The notes below the pieces were generated by a model. It saw only the letters and a program-made list of their open reading frames with translations. It was not told the origin of the DNA and did not search any database. The position numbers and the translations under genes were made by a program. Shown here in pieces: positions 1 to 12,445 of a stretch of 64,000 bases of DNA; the first letter of the stretch is position 1, and every line of letters begins with the position of its first letter. The stretch spans positions 372,001-436,000 of the forward strand of contig VZRS01009471.1 of the NCBI GenBank assembly GCA_013398055.1, in the 5' to 3' direction. This DNA comes from Ifrita kowaldi (Eukaryota > Chordata > Aves > Passeriformes > Cinclosomatidae).

Positions 1-440
1 CCCCCGGCCGGGGTCACGGCGGGATCCCACGGCACGGAGGTGCCCCTGGGAGCGGGGAGCACGGGACAGTGGTGCCGGGGACACAGGGATGGCTGCTCCG
101 GCTCCCAAAGGGAAGCCCCGTCCCTCGGCAAGCCGAGCCCCGGCGGCGGCGGCTGCTGCCCGCGCAGGGGGTCCGGGGCCAGCGCAGCTCGATGCTCCCA
201 GGGCGCACACTCAGCCCCGGATGCCTTTTCAAATTTGGCGAGGTTGGCCCGACTCCGTCAAAGGGGGCGTGGGGCTTCGGCGTTAACCCTTGCCAGGCCT
301 CGCGGCAGACCCCGCTGCGAAGGGGTTCCGTCGGGGCAGGCGCCCGGCCCGGGGCAGAGGAGCCGCGGCCCCGCAGGGCACGGAACGCGCGGGGCTGCGC
401 CTTGCCCTGGGCACAGCTGGCAGCACCCCGCGGGCAGGGA
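1..440. promoter_or_regulatory. CpG-rich segment at left edge, possible promoter of a gene outside the window
   Basis: This stretch is much richer in G, C and CpG than the following 15 kb and is cut by the window edge. It looks like one flank of a CpG island. An ATG at 89 in a fair context opens a 65-codon frame rich in Ala, Pro and Arg, but the composition alone would give that and I recognise no protein in it. On the minus strand there is no ATG between 1 and about 477, so a minus-strand coding start is unlikely here. In human, COL26A1 lies head to head with IFT22, so a COL26A1 promoter is one possible identity. That is inference from remembered gene order only. Confidence 0.4.
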
Positions 441-737
441 TTGCCCTGGCAGCCCCAGTCCCCACCCCAAACCAAGGCATCACACACACCCAGCAGAAGT
501 CCATGCGTCTCCCCGATTAACCGAGAGCCAGGTCGAAGGGAACCCACTGCTCAGCAGTGCAGCCCAAATACCCAAAAGCTGGTGCCTGCTGCCACGTTCA
601 CAGATAACTTCTGCTGCCGAAGTTACACAGATAAAGTAGGAAATAAGTAATTTTTAAGACACTTCATTCACAAGGCAAGCAGTGAGAAAGTGATCTCTGC
701 TTCACCATGTGCATCTTGCTCATTCTGGCATCACTCA

Positions 738-835
738 GGGGGGGACAATGGTTTAGTGGTGAACATGACTGTGAGGTTGACTGTTGGACTCGATGATCTT
801 AGAGATCTTTTCCAACTATCATGATTCTGTGATTC
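738..835 (+). mobile_element. CR1 LINE 3' end fragment
   Basis: The segment contains the hallmark CR1 terminal block: gttggactcgatgatctt, then a cttttccaac stretch, and the tail atgattctgtgattc. Only the extreme 3' end is present, as in most 5'-truncated avian CR1 copies. It carries no coding sequence. Confidence 0.8.
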
Positions 836-2659
836 ACACACAAGCACTCCCTTTGCTACCACTTCCCACAGACCCCCTTGGTTTATCAGCCAGGATGGCC
901 CTGAGCTTGGAGAATTGCACAGTCAAGCCCAGGTGGGAGTAACATTTTTGCAGTTGTAGAAGGATGTGGGTGTTTCAGAATGGCAGCACCCCAAGAAGGA
1001 AGGCAGCAGCAAGGCTCCCTCTCTGTACAGCAGGTGAGGCTGTGTTTAAAACCCTTGTACATACCCCATTTGGCAACAAGTGTCACAACCCCATTTGCTG
1101 GCTCAGTCTCCCCTTCCCAGCTCCAGAGGAACCTGGGCTGTTACAGCTCACTGACTGGGCAAGCAACTTCTCTGCACCAAACACCTCAAGCAGGGATTTA
1201 ATTTTTAAGATGACACAACCGTCTTTCTAAGTTTTTTACCCTCAGATCCTGCGAGCTCACGACACCTCCTCTGCACCTTCACTGTTTTGTGCAGTCAGCC
1301 AAAGACAGCCCTGATGTACCACTGAAAGCAGGTCTCTTGCTGGGGTATTCTAGGGGCCCAGGGCCTCCCTGTGGGGCTCTGCAAAGGCAGAGGCCCTCTT
1401 CCCTCGAGGGCAATACAATCCTGCAAGATGCTGCAGCTGGAGAATGTTCCCCACAAGACACTGGGAAAACCCAGTATCGTGTATCTGGCATTTGCCCCCA
1501 GCCACAGGTGAGCACCTACCCCTTCCCCCACAGTGCCCACCTCCAGAGCCTGCACACAGAGATAAATAGCCTCTGGCTGGAGCCTGTAACCAGACAAGTT
1601 TAGACTGCAAATGAGGCACCAGGTTTTTAAACAGCCGCTGTCATTAATCACTGGAGCAAATCACACAAGGAGGCAGAGGTGCAGTTTGCACTGCAGCTCA
1701 GCACAGCCTCCCCGGGCTGCCCCGCAGCTGCCCCCGGCTGTCCCAGACCCAGAGGTGGGGCGGGCAATGGATCTGCACTCCCCGAGCCCAAAGGGACCTA
1801 AAAGTTCTGTTCCAGCAGCACTGGACCGCCAAGCCTGCTCAGAAACAGACACTATTTATTTACAAAAAGGCCTCAGTGCCTGAAGCCAGGACATAACAGG
1901 GCCCTCTGTCCCCAGCCCTGGCTCAGGGCAGCCTGAGCACTCTTCCCTTTAGATTCCCCTCACCTCCAGCAAGGGGAACATTTTCTCTTCCCTTCTCTCA
2001 CCCCTAAGAAAGCACATAACTCCCAGAAACTCACCGTGGCATGTTCAGCCTTTCAGCCATGCTGCTCAGTCAGTCCTCAGGAAACCCCTGCTCAGCCTGA
2101 CAGGGCAACAAAAGAAGAGACTTACTCTCTGCTCTGCTCTTTCAGCTGGACTACGAACCACTCCAAATTCTGCCTTCTCATAGAAAAGGAGTCAAGAAGA
2201 GCAAAATACTGAGCAGTTCTCTGAGACCCCCTCCCCTTCAATCTGGGTGCTCATCCTCAGCTCTGTGTACACAGACAAAGCGGGTGCAGCCAGACCTCCA
2301 CCCCAGCAGTTCATTACAGCACCAGACTGGGTGTTGAGGGCAGGGTTCAGCCTTTTGTCCCTCTCTCTCCTGACAGGCTCAGATAGATCATTTATCAACA
2401 TTATTTAACAACACTGAACAGCACCAGTGGCTCTCTGACCCATTCTCCTGGCCTGGGTTAGACCCTTCAGAAGCTCTTCATAGTCTTCAAGTCTTAACTT
2501 TCCAAAAGCGTTTTATTTTCGGCTGCATGGAAAATTTGCTGCTTCAGCCTTCACTGATTTTGCAAGACCCTAGGAGATATTAAACACAGGTGATTAGACA
2601 AGACATGATTCTGGCAAATTATTAGAGACATCTGTAGGAAGCTAATGGTCTTCCTATTT

Positions 2660-2790
2660 CATGAACTGAGAGAGTGGAGACCAGAGGTCAAATGACTTTG
2701 CCCAAGACTGCAAAGAGCCAAAGGCAGAGCCAGAAACAGAGCTCAGATCTCCAGACTCCCATTACTTCTGCTCTGTCCCTAATGCACACT
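2660..2790 (-). mobile_element. MIR-like ancient SINE fragment
   Basis: Read on the plus strand, the order of blocks matches the reverse complement of the MIR consensus as I remember it: ggtcaaatgactttgccca, then a degraded cacagctag region, then ggcagagccagaaacagagc, then tctccagactccc. The copy is diverged and was judged by eye. Confidence 0.6.
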
Positions 2791-5379
2791 TGCTTCTACT
2801 CTGTATGGCTGATTTAAAATGAAAATGAAGAATTGACTTCCAAGCTGTTTCTGGAAAGAGAGAAGAAAGGGTGATATTGTCTACTGTAAGGGGAGAATTA
2901 AAGATGACATCTCATTTTAGTCCTTTGGATATGCGTAATATAATCAAACACAATAGCAGTAATAAATGAATATTTTTTCTCCCCACGGTGCTTACGAGTG
3001 CAACATATTCTAACAATTTCTCAAAACTGTGTTGATAAATTGGAAACACAGTGATGGAGGTAACAAAGACAGCCAACAAAAACATAATCCCTTCAATTTA
3101 TCAGAGGGACTGGCTTTGAGAAGAAAACCCTTGAAATCTGAACAGTCCTATTCTTATAAACCAGACGTAATATATTTAAAATAGAGAGCTACACTTTGTA
3201 TGCCTGTGCATAAGCACGTTAATTAAAGATCTGCCCTTTAGCCCTGCAAGCAGGGATAAATAAATTATTTGGATGCATTTCACCAATTCAGTTCAAGATG
3301 AAAGAGGCAGTTGCACACTGGAAAGCCAAGATGCAGGGCAACACTGGGGGAAATAAGTAAAGAGGTAAGGGACAGGTTTTCCTTTACCAACCCTGTGAAC
3401 GTTGCTGTCATAAAAAAGAAATCCTTGGAGGGCTGTCCTCCTGCACTCTGCTCCCCTGCTAAGCAAATGCCAGCCTTACACCGTCATGTCAGAAGAATAG
3501 TCCATTGGACATGGATCATGGAATGTGTTTCAGCTTCCCAGTCCATTGGGCAAACCTGAGATGAAGATATCAGAAACTGTTCTGAAAAAATATCTATAAT
3601 TTCTTTAACCATACACACCCTGCATGCAAGCCAACCAATAAATGAAGTGGTGGAAAATACAGACAATAAAAGGAATAATCAAAGTTTAGTCTGATTTTCG
3701 TTCAGTTGAAAGGAAAAAACTGGAATGATACAGCAAAAGAGGGATCTGTGGCATGAAAAGGCAGAAAAGCACTGTCGTACCTGTAAGCAGACTGCAGCTC
3801 CACAACTGAAATGCCATCTCAACTCTTCAGCACCACTTACAGTATTACAAAAGTCAGTAATTAGCTGGGAAAAAAGAGTCACAATGTTGTTAGAACCATG
3901 GCAAACAGATTTTGAAAGGCCAATCCCAAGTATTTTTGCGTGCACTTTTCATGTGGATACTAAGAAGAGACCAAAGGAAAAGCAGCTTTGTTCTGGTTGA
4001 TAAAACCTTGAAGAGCTTTAGAATTATGAAGTGTCCTTTTGAAGCTAGAATGAAGTCATTGATAAGATCATCTAAACCCAAAAATAATTTAGATAAACCC
4101 CTTCTAGGCTCCCAAAATGCCTAGATCATTGTGATATACAAAACATTCAAGAAACCTTGGAAAATTGGAAGAGATGGATAAGAGGTTAGTAACAGTAAGA
4201 GTTCAAGACCTCTATTATAAATTAAATTATAAGATTACTAAGGTTATTGTAACACGTCTATTACTGGGGAGTCAAACTAAACCTGAACCAGACTGAAAAT
4301 TTTATAGGACTGTGGAGGTTTTTCTTTTAAGCTAGTAGATAGCTGTTGTGTGACATTTCTTGCATTTGACCAGGAATAAATCAATCACAATTCAAAATGG
4401 AATAGAATTGAAAAAACTCTCACACAAGCAGTTTAGCATACAGCAAACATGATAGACAGTGTTATTGTGTGAAGCACGAGAAATTATTCAGAAGTCATGA
4501 ATGGCAAAATTCATTGACCATAGATGAGAACTTTGCCTGAGTGAAGCACTTGTGTGGGTATTATAAAGTAATACAGGGGATAAAATAACTCAGATTGAAG
4601 CATAATTCAGCAGATGGAAAATGTGATGACTCAACTGATCAGCAAGACAATGCCTGTGTCCGGTGGAATTATACATACTCTGAGCATTATTGTGTCCTGG
4701 GAAAAATTATTTATGCCACCTTTGATGTCAGGCACTGATCTGCACAGGCACAGGGAGTTTGTGGACACACCCTTGATCCATCAGAATCATCAAGAATGCA
4801 GGAGAGCAGGGGTGCACACAGGTGAGATGCAGACAATGCAGAAATAGCACCAAGGCTACAGCACTCAGACCTGCCAGAGTACAAACACATTCAGAAGTAG
4901 CCAGGAAGGTCTGTAAGAGCTACCTAATCCTTCTTCCTTCTCCCAGTAAGAAGGCAAGATCTGTTATACACAGATTGTTGTTGGCACAAATTTTTCTGCC
5001 CTGTTCTGAAAGATCTTAAGGTAGAAAGTCTCCGTGGTCATCTGAAAACATATTTCAACGTTTGTGCTCTGTTCTGGTAGTTTTTCTTAGCATCCAACCT
5101 CATTCTGGTTTACTGCAATTTAAGCTCTTAATGGCTCACTTTTTTCATTATGGATGTGGAAAACTATTCCTCCTCTCTTTGAAGAGACTTTTAATTCCTC
5201 AACATACTTTAAAAACTGTTTTAATAACATATTCCTTATCTTCTAGAAGCAAAACAACGGCAGTTTCTTCAGGTCATGCCAGATAGTTCTGCTTCTTTCT
5301 GGTATTTTACTCTGGGTTTTCCAACTGGTCTACATCTATTTTACAGTATCCATGACCTATATTTCTGTGGAATACCACT

Positions 5380-5830
5380 GCCCTACGGAGGATTTGCCTT
5401 TTTGACATCTGTACATCATTGTTAATCCATGTTTAGTTTGGGATTCTCTACCTTTTCCACAGGACTGCTAGCCTGACATTCCCTCATCCTGTACTTGCTA
5501 GTAAAAATTATTCCTGCCAAAGCATAGTGCCCTGCAGTTGTCCTTAATGAGTTTCATCTAATTTTATTCAGATTATATCACCAATTTGTCAAGATCACTT
5601 GAAATTTTAATCCTGCCTTCCAGTACTCTTGCATTCAGTTCCAGCTTTGCCTCATCTACAGATTTAATAAGTATGCTCTCTCTTCCATCGCTGAGGTCAC
5701 TAAAGAAAACATTGGGAGGTCTGTCTCCTTGTCTGTATCCCCAAACCATGTTCCTGTTCATTAACTGTTCATTAAACATCATTGAGTCACTGATCTTGCT
5801 TGATGCTGTACAGGACATAAACACTGACAT
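5380..5830 (-). mobile_element. Old CR1/L3-like LINE fragment
   Basis: Blocks such as gttgtccttaatgagtttca, caatttgtcaagatcacttg, ttttaatcctgccttccagt and atttaataagtatgctctc follow, in order, an interspersed repeat common in reptile and bird genomes that I remember as the antisense of a CR1-type LINE. The copy is heavily diverged and the borders are uncertain. A 219-codon open frame on the minus strand at 5,573-6,232 runs partly through it. That frame is not supported as a gene. Confidence 0.5.
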
Positions 5831-7169
5831 TATAAATTCTCCAGACCACAGAGAATCTTGAACTTCTACAACAAAACAAAGTGCTTTGTAACATGCAGTG
5901 GAGCAGCTACCAGAGACCAGGCTGCAATTTTTATTGGAGTCACTGACTACAGGATATCCAGATTCGGTGGCTTCTGAATGCTTAGCTGATTTGAAAACCT
6001 GTCCTGAGTCATGGACTCTCGGAATCTCAGAGAAGGAAGGACTTCCATGACCAAAGAATGTCTCAGTTTTGTACTCTGGCCCTGAAATCCTCCTACTTCT
6101 CATTTCCCCATGGACCCACGTTGCTTGACTTGAGGAACCCAGTATGAGTGGGAGTCTGAATTCCCCTTCTGTATTGTGCATAAGAGATAGTGGGCTCACT
6201 CCCTTCCTCACACAATACACAAGTAAATGCACACAAAACAGATAAGAGAGGAATTACAGAAATAAGCACCCTCATCCCAGCTCCTGCACACCTGAGGCAC
6301 TGCCACCTGCCCTGTGGAACCAAGGAGAACAACTGGTGGGGATGCAAGCAGAGAGATTGGTGTTCTCTTTCATCTACCCAGAAAATCTGAATGTTCTAGC
6401 CATATTTTTACAGCTTTTATTGATTTTTTTTTTTTAAATCTCCTAGGAACTTTCTCCATGGGCCATGACAATGAGGCCTAACCACAACAGTCTGCTTTTC
6501 TTAGCTGGCTTTCACAGGGCCCCTAGAAGTTGGCTTTGGTCCTTCAAAAATTTGTGGGCTGCAAGCTGAAAATTGCTGCACTTGGTCCCATTGTATATGG
6601 ACCACCATGTCCACAGCAGGATCCTGCCCAGCTAAGAGCTGAAATTGCCTCCAGTATTTTCACCTTAGGTGTCTGCAGTTAAGGTGGATTAACAGCAGCC
6701 ATGTGCTTTCTCTCTCTTCTCTCCCCTGCCTTTTTCCACAAGCTCCTTACCTGTCAGCCCTCTGTCATCACACTGCAACCTTTCTGTCAGTCAGTGCCTC
6801 CCTGCACCATCCTTGCCCACGGACCTACCACACAGGCTGCAGGACCTTCCTTTTCCTCCTTGCTGCAGGTGCTTCCCAGAGCCTGCTCCAGCGTGGCTTC
6901 CACTGCCTGTGTGTTACTGGCCAACAGTCACAATCCCACTGTCACTCTCCTACTTTCCTTACAGTTCTATCTTCACCTTATCCTGCACATCCAGATTCAC
7001 AGGACCCCTCTGATAATTCACATTACATATTTATTGGAGCATTTACGTGAACCTCTCCCTTCTCTGTCTTCATTCTTTTCCCAAGATCCTATTTTTCAAT
7101 TTAACTCTTCTTGTTTTCATAGACTTTGTCTATTTCAATGTGATTAATCTCCTTCACTATTTTAAAATC

Positions 7170-7460
7170 ATTTAAAATCACCGCAAGATCTCTTTTTAAA
7201 CAAGATAATACCAAAGCTCTTCAGTCTTGCTTTATAAGTCAGAGATGAAAGGCACAGTATTACTGTCATTTTTCCTGCTTTATCCCTTAATCATATCCTC
7301 CTTAGGTAGAGTGAGCAGTACTGAAAAGAGCACTCTCAACAAGAACTCACCAGTGGTTTAGGTAATAACAATAACACCTTTTTGATATATATTCTGTTCT
7401 TACTGTAATGCAGCCCAACATCCTGTTCAGTTGTTGGGGTCTTTTTTTTTCTACAGCTGT
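7170..7460 (-). mobile_element. Second old CR1/L3-like LINE fragment
   Basis: The segment has, in order, gcaagatctctttttaaac, agctcttcagtcttgctttat, actcaccagtggtttaggta and cagcccaacatcctgttcag. This resembles another part of the same kind of CR1-type LINE antisense sequence seen at 5.4-5.8 kb. Relative to the remembered element the two pieces are in reversed order, so they are probably separate insertions or were rearranged. The identification is by memory and the sequence is diverged. Confidence 0.45.
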
Positions 7461-10400
7461 GTGTTAGGTTGGGAGCCCTGGGGATTATTTAAAGAGAATA
7501 TTTTCCAGATTTATCAATTTACCTTTCTGAACATTTTGGTCTCCTCATTCTAAGGGGAGCAATCATACAAGCAAACGCCAGCACTGTTCAGTGGCACTGT
7601 CTTGCTCTTTAGCTGGCTCTCTACCCAGTCTCCTCTCCTACACCTGACAGATCCCTCCATGGAAGCAATAAAAAGGCAGCTAAGGTGCTAAATACAAAAG
7701 ATTGCAGGCATTAAAGGATAAAGTCACTGCAAAGCAATAGGTTCCAAGTATTTCTTGGCTAAGCATACGTACACTAATGCTAGCTTAGGTGTTCACAGAA
7801 TACTCCATTGTCAGCAATGGATTCCACACCTAATGGGCTTAGTTTCCAAAATCCATCCCTCTTCCAGGGCCTCGCTTCCATTTTTAAATGACCCAAGCTG
7901 GAGCTACTAAATTGTACTTTACAAATATCCAGCTCCACACACAGAACACAAATCTCTTTTACCACAAGAAGTGTTCTTCATCTCTCTGTTTTCTCTTCTG
8001 CCTAAGGGAGATCAAGCTCTCTACAGATGCAAAACCAATCCCCAAATAATCCTCCGGGATTACACTGGCTCACAGCCCCTCATGCCACAGGGTCTCAGGC
8101 AGGAAGGATACGTGGACTGTCAGTCTACACCCAGAAAGAATCTGGTTGAACTCCCTGACCTACCAGAGCCATCAGGAAATCTCTCAGTGCCTCCCTTTGT
8201 AACACAGGGTTCAGTGCTCTGTTATGTATCATGGCTATTATAAGGATAATAGGAATGGAATAAAAATGACATGGTATAAATAGTAACAACAACGAAAGAA
8301 GAGAAATAAAAATAAAATAAGCAAGATGAGATGTAATCTAAAGAGAGATATAAATTGTTCTTTGGCAGAAAGGAAATTATAAAGTCTGCAAGATACTATG
8401 AAATGTTTAAACCGATTGTTGCCCAAAAAAAGAAATAAAAGCTTTTGACCAGACTAAGGAGATTTTTGGTATGTGATGGAATGGTAGGACAAGACTATCA
8501 GCCTTGCTGTGTGCCTGGAAAGAAGTGGCTCCCAGCATTTTTTGGCTCAATTCAGAGCATTTAACTCTCAGATTGTTGTGAGAAACCCAGTGCAGTGCCC
8601 CAATGTAGGGTGATGCCCTGTTTTGCATTCAAAACAGGTGTTCAGCTGGCTGCATTCTAGTGGAGCACAGGAGATTTGTCCCAGATTTTCTGGACATGAT
8701 CTCTAGGTAATAGTTGCCTTTTTTTCAGACATTTCAGTAAAACCAGAAAATTGTTCATGTACTGAGCCTTCCCTGAATGGACCGACAATAGATTTACAGA
8801 GCTGAGCTGTAGGTTGGGCAGAGGGGGATCCTGGCCAGTGTACATGGGAGGTGAGTGGACTTCGGTGCTGCAGTTCTGGAGCATTTCTGGGAACAACCAT
8901 GGCTTGTTGGGACCAGGACACTCCAGCTGTGGCTGCAACGTACAGAGGTGCAGTTCCTGGCTGGGGATGAGGAGAACAACAGCCTTGATAACCCAACCAC
9001 TCATTTCCTTCATTTTGAAGCTGTGATAGGTGAAGAACTACATTAACAAAACCCTCCACTGTGTTTATTCATGTTAAATGGCTTTGAGATACAGTTTCTT
9101 TGAAAGGTCCTGTACAATCAATCTCCATTGTTCTGTATATACTTGCAGAAGATAACAGCTTCATTAAAATATGGTGTGCTATTAACTGCAGTAAATATAT
9201 AGCCTTAAACCTTAAAATGTAATGCAATTAAATAAGAAATATGAACCTAAGGAGGTTTAAGTGCAATCAACCACTGACATACACATTTGATTTGAATTAA
9301 AAAACACACACAGAGGGAAATAAAGGGCCTCCGCACATACTTGGATAACAGGAAATCCCCTGGACATAAAAATAGTGAATTTAAGAATGAAGAATATAAA
9401 GGTCTAGTTCAAATTAAAGATTTTATGGCTGAGGACTCCATTAAATCTTTGAACACTTACAGTAAAGAGTTTGGAATGCCTCCAGTCCAATTCTTTATGT
9501 TCTCACAAGTGACAGATTATACTTCTGAACTTCCATGGCAAAAGAAAGAAAGAGTGATTGTATTAATCCATCTAAATCTGCAGGTTGCTAATTAAGATGA
9601 AAACTATAACAATGTGTGCTTGGGTGAAGCATAGTATTTTTATAACCCAGCTCAAGACAGCATCACTAGCCAACCCAAAAGTAGAAGATTTAAGCTCTCA
9701 AATTATTGAAGAACAATAAAATAATGAACCACTTAAGACTACATGATCAACAACCTGTATTAAATATGAACTCTTTTATATAGCCCAGTCTACCTTGCTT
9801 TTTATATTTCCAAGACATTCCTCATGGTGTCTAAAATACAGAGTACAGCACAGTGCTTCAAACCCCACCTGCAGCAGTGGAAGGAGGTTCAGCTGCAGCA
9901 GGTCTGCAGTGGCAGGCCCCTTTCAGAGGGCCAGTCTCACACACACTCTGGGATTTTGTAGCCCAGAGATATTAAGGAGGGAATTTCAAACACGTTTGCA
10001 AGTGAGCCAAGCATTGGAAATTAATGCACTACTTTTACTAGGTTTTAAAGGGAATTGAGGCAAAATTATCAAGGCTAATCTTTTAAAGTCTAGAGTGTAG
10101 AGTTAAGAATTCATCACTGCATGCAGGTACCTAAGCAAAAGAGCAAGGATTTTATTCCAGACTTCTCAAAACATACTAATTGCTGGTATAAATCTGTTGT
10201 CACTAATGGCATGTTGCCAAGAGGTAATTGAGCCTTAAATGAAAATGAATGTGAGACATGTGAAAAGACAGCTGATTTGACCCAGGATGTTAGCAGAAAC
10301 ATAATGCCTGGAAGGATCGTGGGGTTAAGGAACTCCCGTGCTTGCCCATAAACTCCAAAGTAACACATAAGTCAAACCAGAGAAAGAAACTGAGAGAAAA

Positions 10401-12339
10401 CAAAATCTTTCTGTCAGTAGGCTCTCCTCTCCTATAGGGCACATGGCAGTCCCTCTAAAGACACTACACACTGCTTTGCTTTCTTTCTATGAAGTCATCG
10501 AGGGTCTGGCCTTGAGTGAATAACCAGATCAGACAACGTTAATAAATGCCGTCTCTTCCCAGACCAACACGGGTGGCAAACGCCACAGCTGCCACTGAGA
10601 AACAAAGCTGACTTTGAAATCTTGTACTCAAACCAAAAAGCATACGGGTCAAATAGAAAAGGTTCCAAGGGCCCTTGTGAATCACAAACAACAATTACCT
10701 TGTGATTGTCTTCTTTCAGAACTTTCAGGTCTGCCACCTCTGACAACATTTTTACCAAACAGTAAGGAAGATTTTTCACCCAGCCCAACAAGGCTGCCAT
10801 GCTCCTTCTTCTAAGAGTAAAGGTTGCCCAATACATCCCAGCACAATATTCCTCATTTCTCACCATCAGGCTGTGTTTCTCTTTGCCTGACCTCACAAAC
10901 AGGTATTGGGAACACAAATTTAGGAGGTCTGATTAATGGTATGAATATATGCATGCTTTAATTCCAGGTACATCTGCACAGAAGCCAAAAGAAATGGTCC
11001 CATCCTTGTCCCACTTGGCCACATCCCTGCTGGTCCTTTTCTGTTAGCACCAGGCTTTCGTGCAGTTTTGCAGTAAATGGGTTCATGGAGCTGATTATTT
11101 TGTTTTCTTTTTTATCCCAGAGCCATCAGGCCAGTTTTCAATTTAATCTGTTCCATCTTAACAGGTAATTGGGAGGAAGCTGGATGGAGAACTCAGGATA
11201 TGAAGGGAGGCAAATACTAATCTTTGAGTGGTGATACAAGTTAATGTCATATGTAAAAGAGCATATATCCAGTGTAAATTAGAGTTCAGGCTCTGTCAAC
11301 AGGCAATGAAGACTCTCCTAAACAGATGCTTCCAATGGTAATTCAGAATACCTAAACCAGAAGCCTAAAATTAAACAGCATGGATATGACAAGCCCATAG
11401 TGTCTCAGTACTGTAATTCCCACAACGAGTGGAGGCTCTATTTACAAATGCAAATGATCTGGGCTTTAGCAGACCTACTTTTGCTTAATGGTTTTTTTCC
11501 ATGGAAAAACTGAAACCTTCCCCTGTGAGGGGCAGTGAAGACCCTTTGAAGGGTTCTCCTGCTAACATAATAAACAGCTGTGGGTTCTTTCCTCCTTAAT
11601 GCTGTTTTTCTAGGGGTCCCTCTCTGATGAATTAGCAGTCCCAGCAGATTGTGGCAAACAATCCCACACACCACATTTTAGGAAATGGTACTTCTTGGAA
11701 CTGATTGGTTTGGTCTGCCTTAATGCAGGCGAGTTAACACCACATTATCAAATGGACTGAGGTCACCAACCTCCACCAGATGATCTGCTTGATCCTTTTC
11801 AGACCAAAAGAAAAAGAAAATGAAAAAGTCTGCATTCCTTACAGAAATCTGAGTGCTCCAAGCTGGAAGCAGTAGGTTTGGTCACTCATAGCCCACCCAC
11901 CTACAAATCAAGATGGACTGGAACAACCTCCACCATAAGCTAGAAAAGTGGAGGAGGTTGGGAGGTGGGAGGAAGAGTTTCATATTTCATCTACCACTTT
12001 TAATAGAAAACAGAATGTGGTGGGGGGTTGAAAGGAAAAGGCAAATCCCTGGAGATTCTAAGTGTTGGCTTTGCAAGTCAAAGCTGTCAATCACACCGTG
12101 TGCCCTCCAACTCTACTTCTTGAAAGGAAGGAAAGGAAGGAGGAACAGACTGGCACATTCAGCCACTAGGTGTTACTGTTGCTCCACGGACTTTAGAATA
12201 AGGAAAACATCTATCAGAGGCATCATCTGCAGCTGTACCTGAAGATTTAAACCACAGAAACGAACTCCTACTTCTGGATTCACATATTGCAACTCAAAAA
12301 TCAGAGCACTTTGTTGTCTTTTCTTGGGGGGGCCATAGA

Positions 12340-12445
12340 GGCAGACTGATGCTCCTTGGGTTTGTTTTTATATCTCTGCTTTGTTTCTCCATCTACAAAA
12401 TGGAAATAAAGATCCTCATCTCTGCTGGGAAGGACTTTGAAGCCA
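12340..12445 (+). mobile_element. MIR-like ancient SINE fragment
   Basis: The block tttctccatctacaaaatgg followed by aaataaagatcctcatctct corresponds to the MIR core (cagtttcctcatctgtaaaatgggg and the following ataata stretch) in the forward orientation. Only the middle of the element is recognisable. Confidence 0.5.

Noticed and set aside
14..650. Several overlapping open frames at the left edge on both strands
   Set aside because: GC-rich DNA has few stop codons; no frame has recognisable motifs or splice sites that lead anywhere.
5573..6232. 219-codon minus-strand open frame
   Set aside because: It overlaps an old LINE-like fragment and has no recognised domain. The length alone is not enough in DNA of this size.
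10495..10917. 140-codon minus-strand open frame
   Set aside because: I considered it as an exon of a minus-strand gene, but there is no recognised family and no convincing splice structure.
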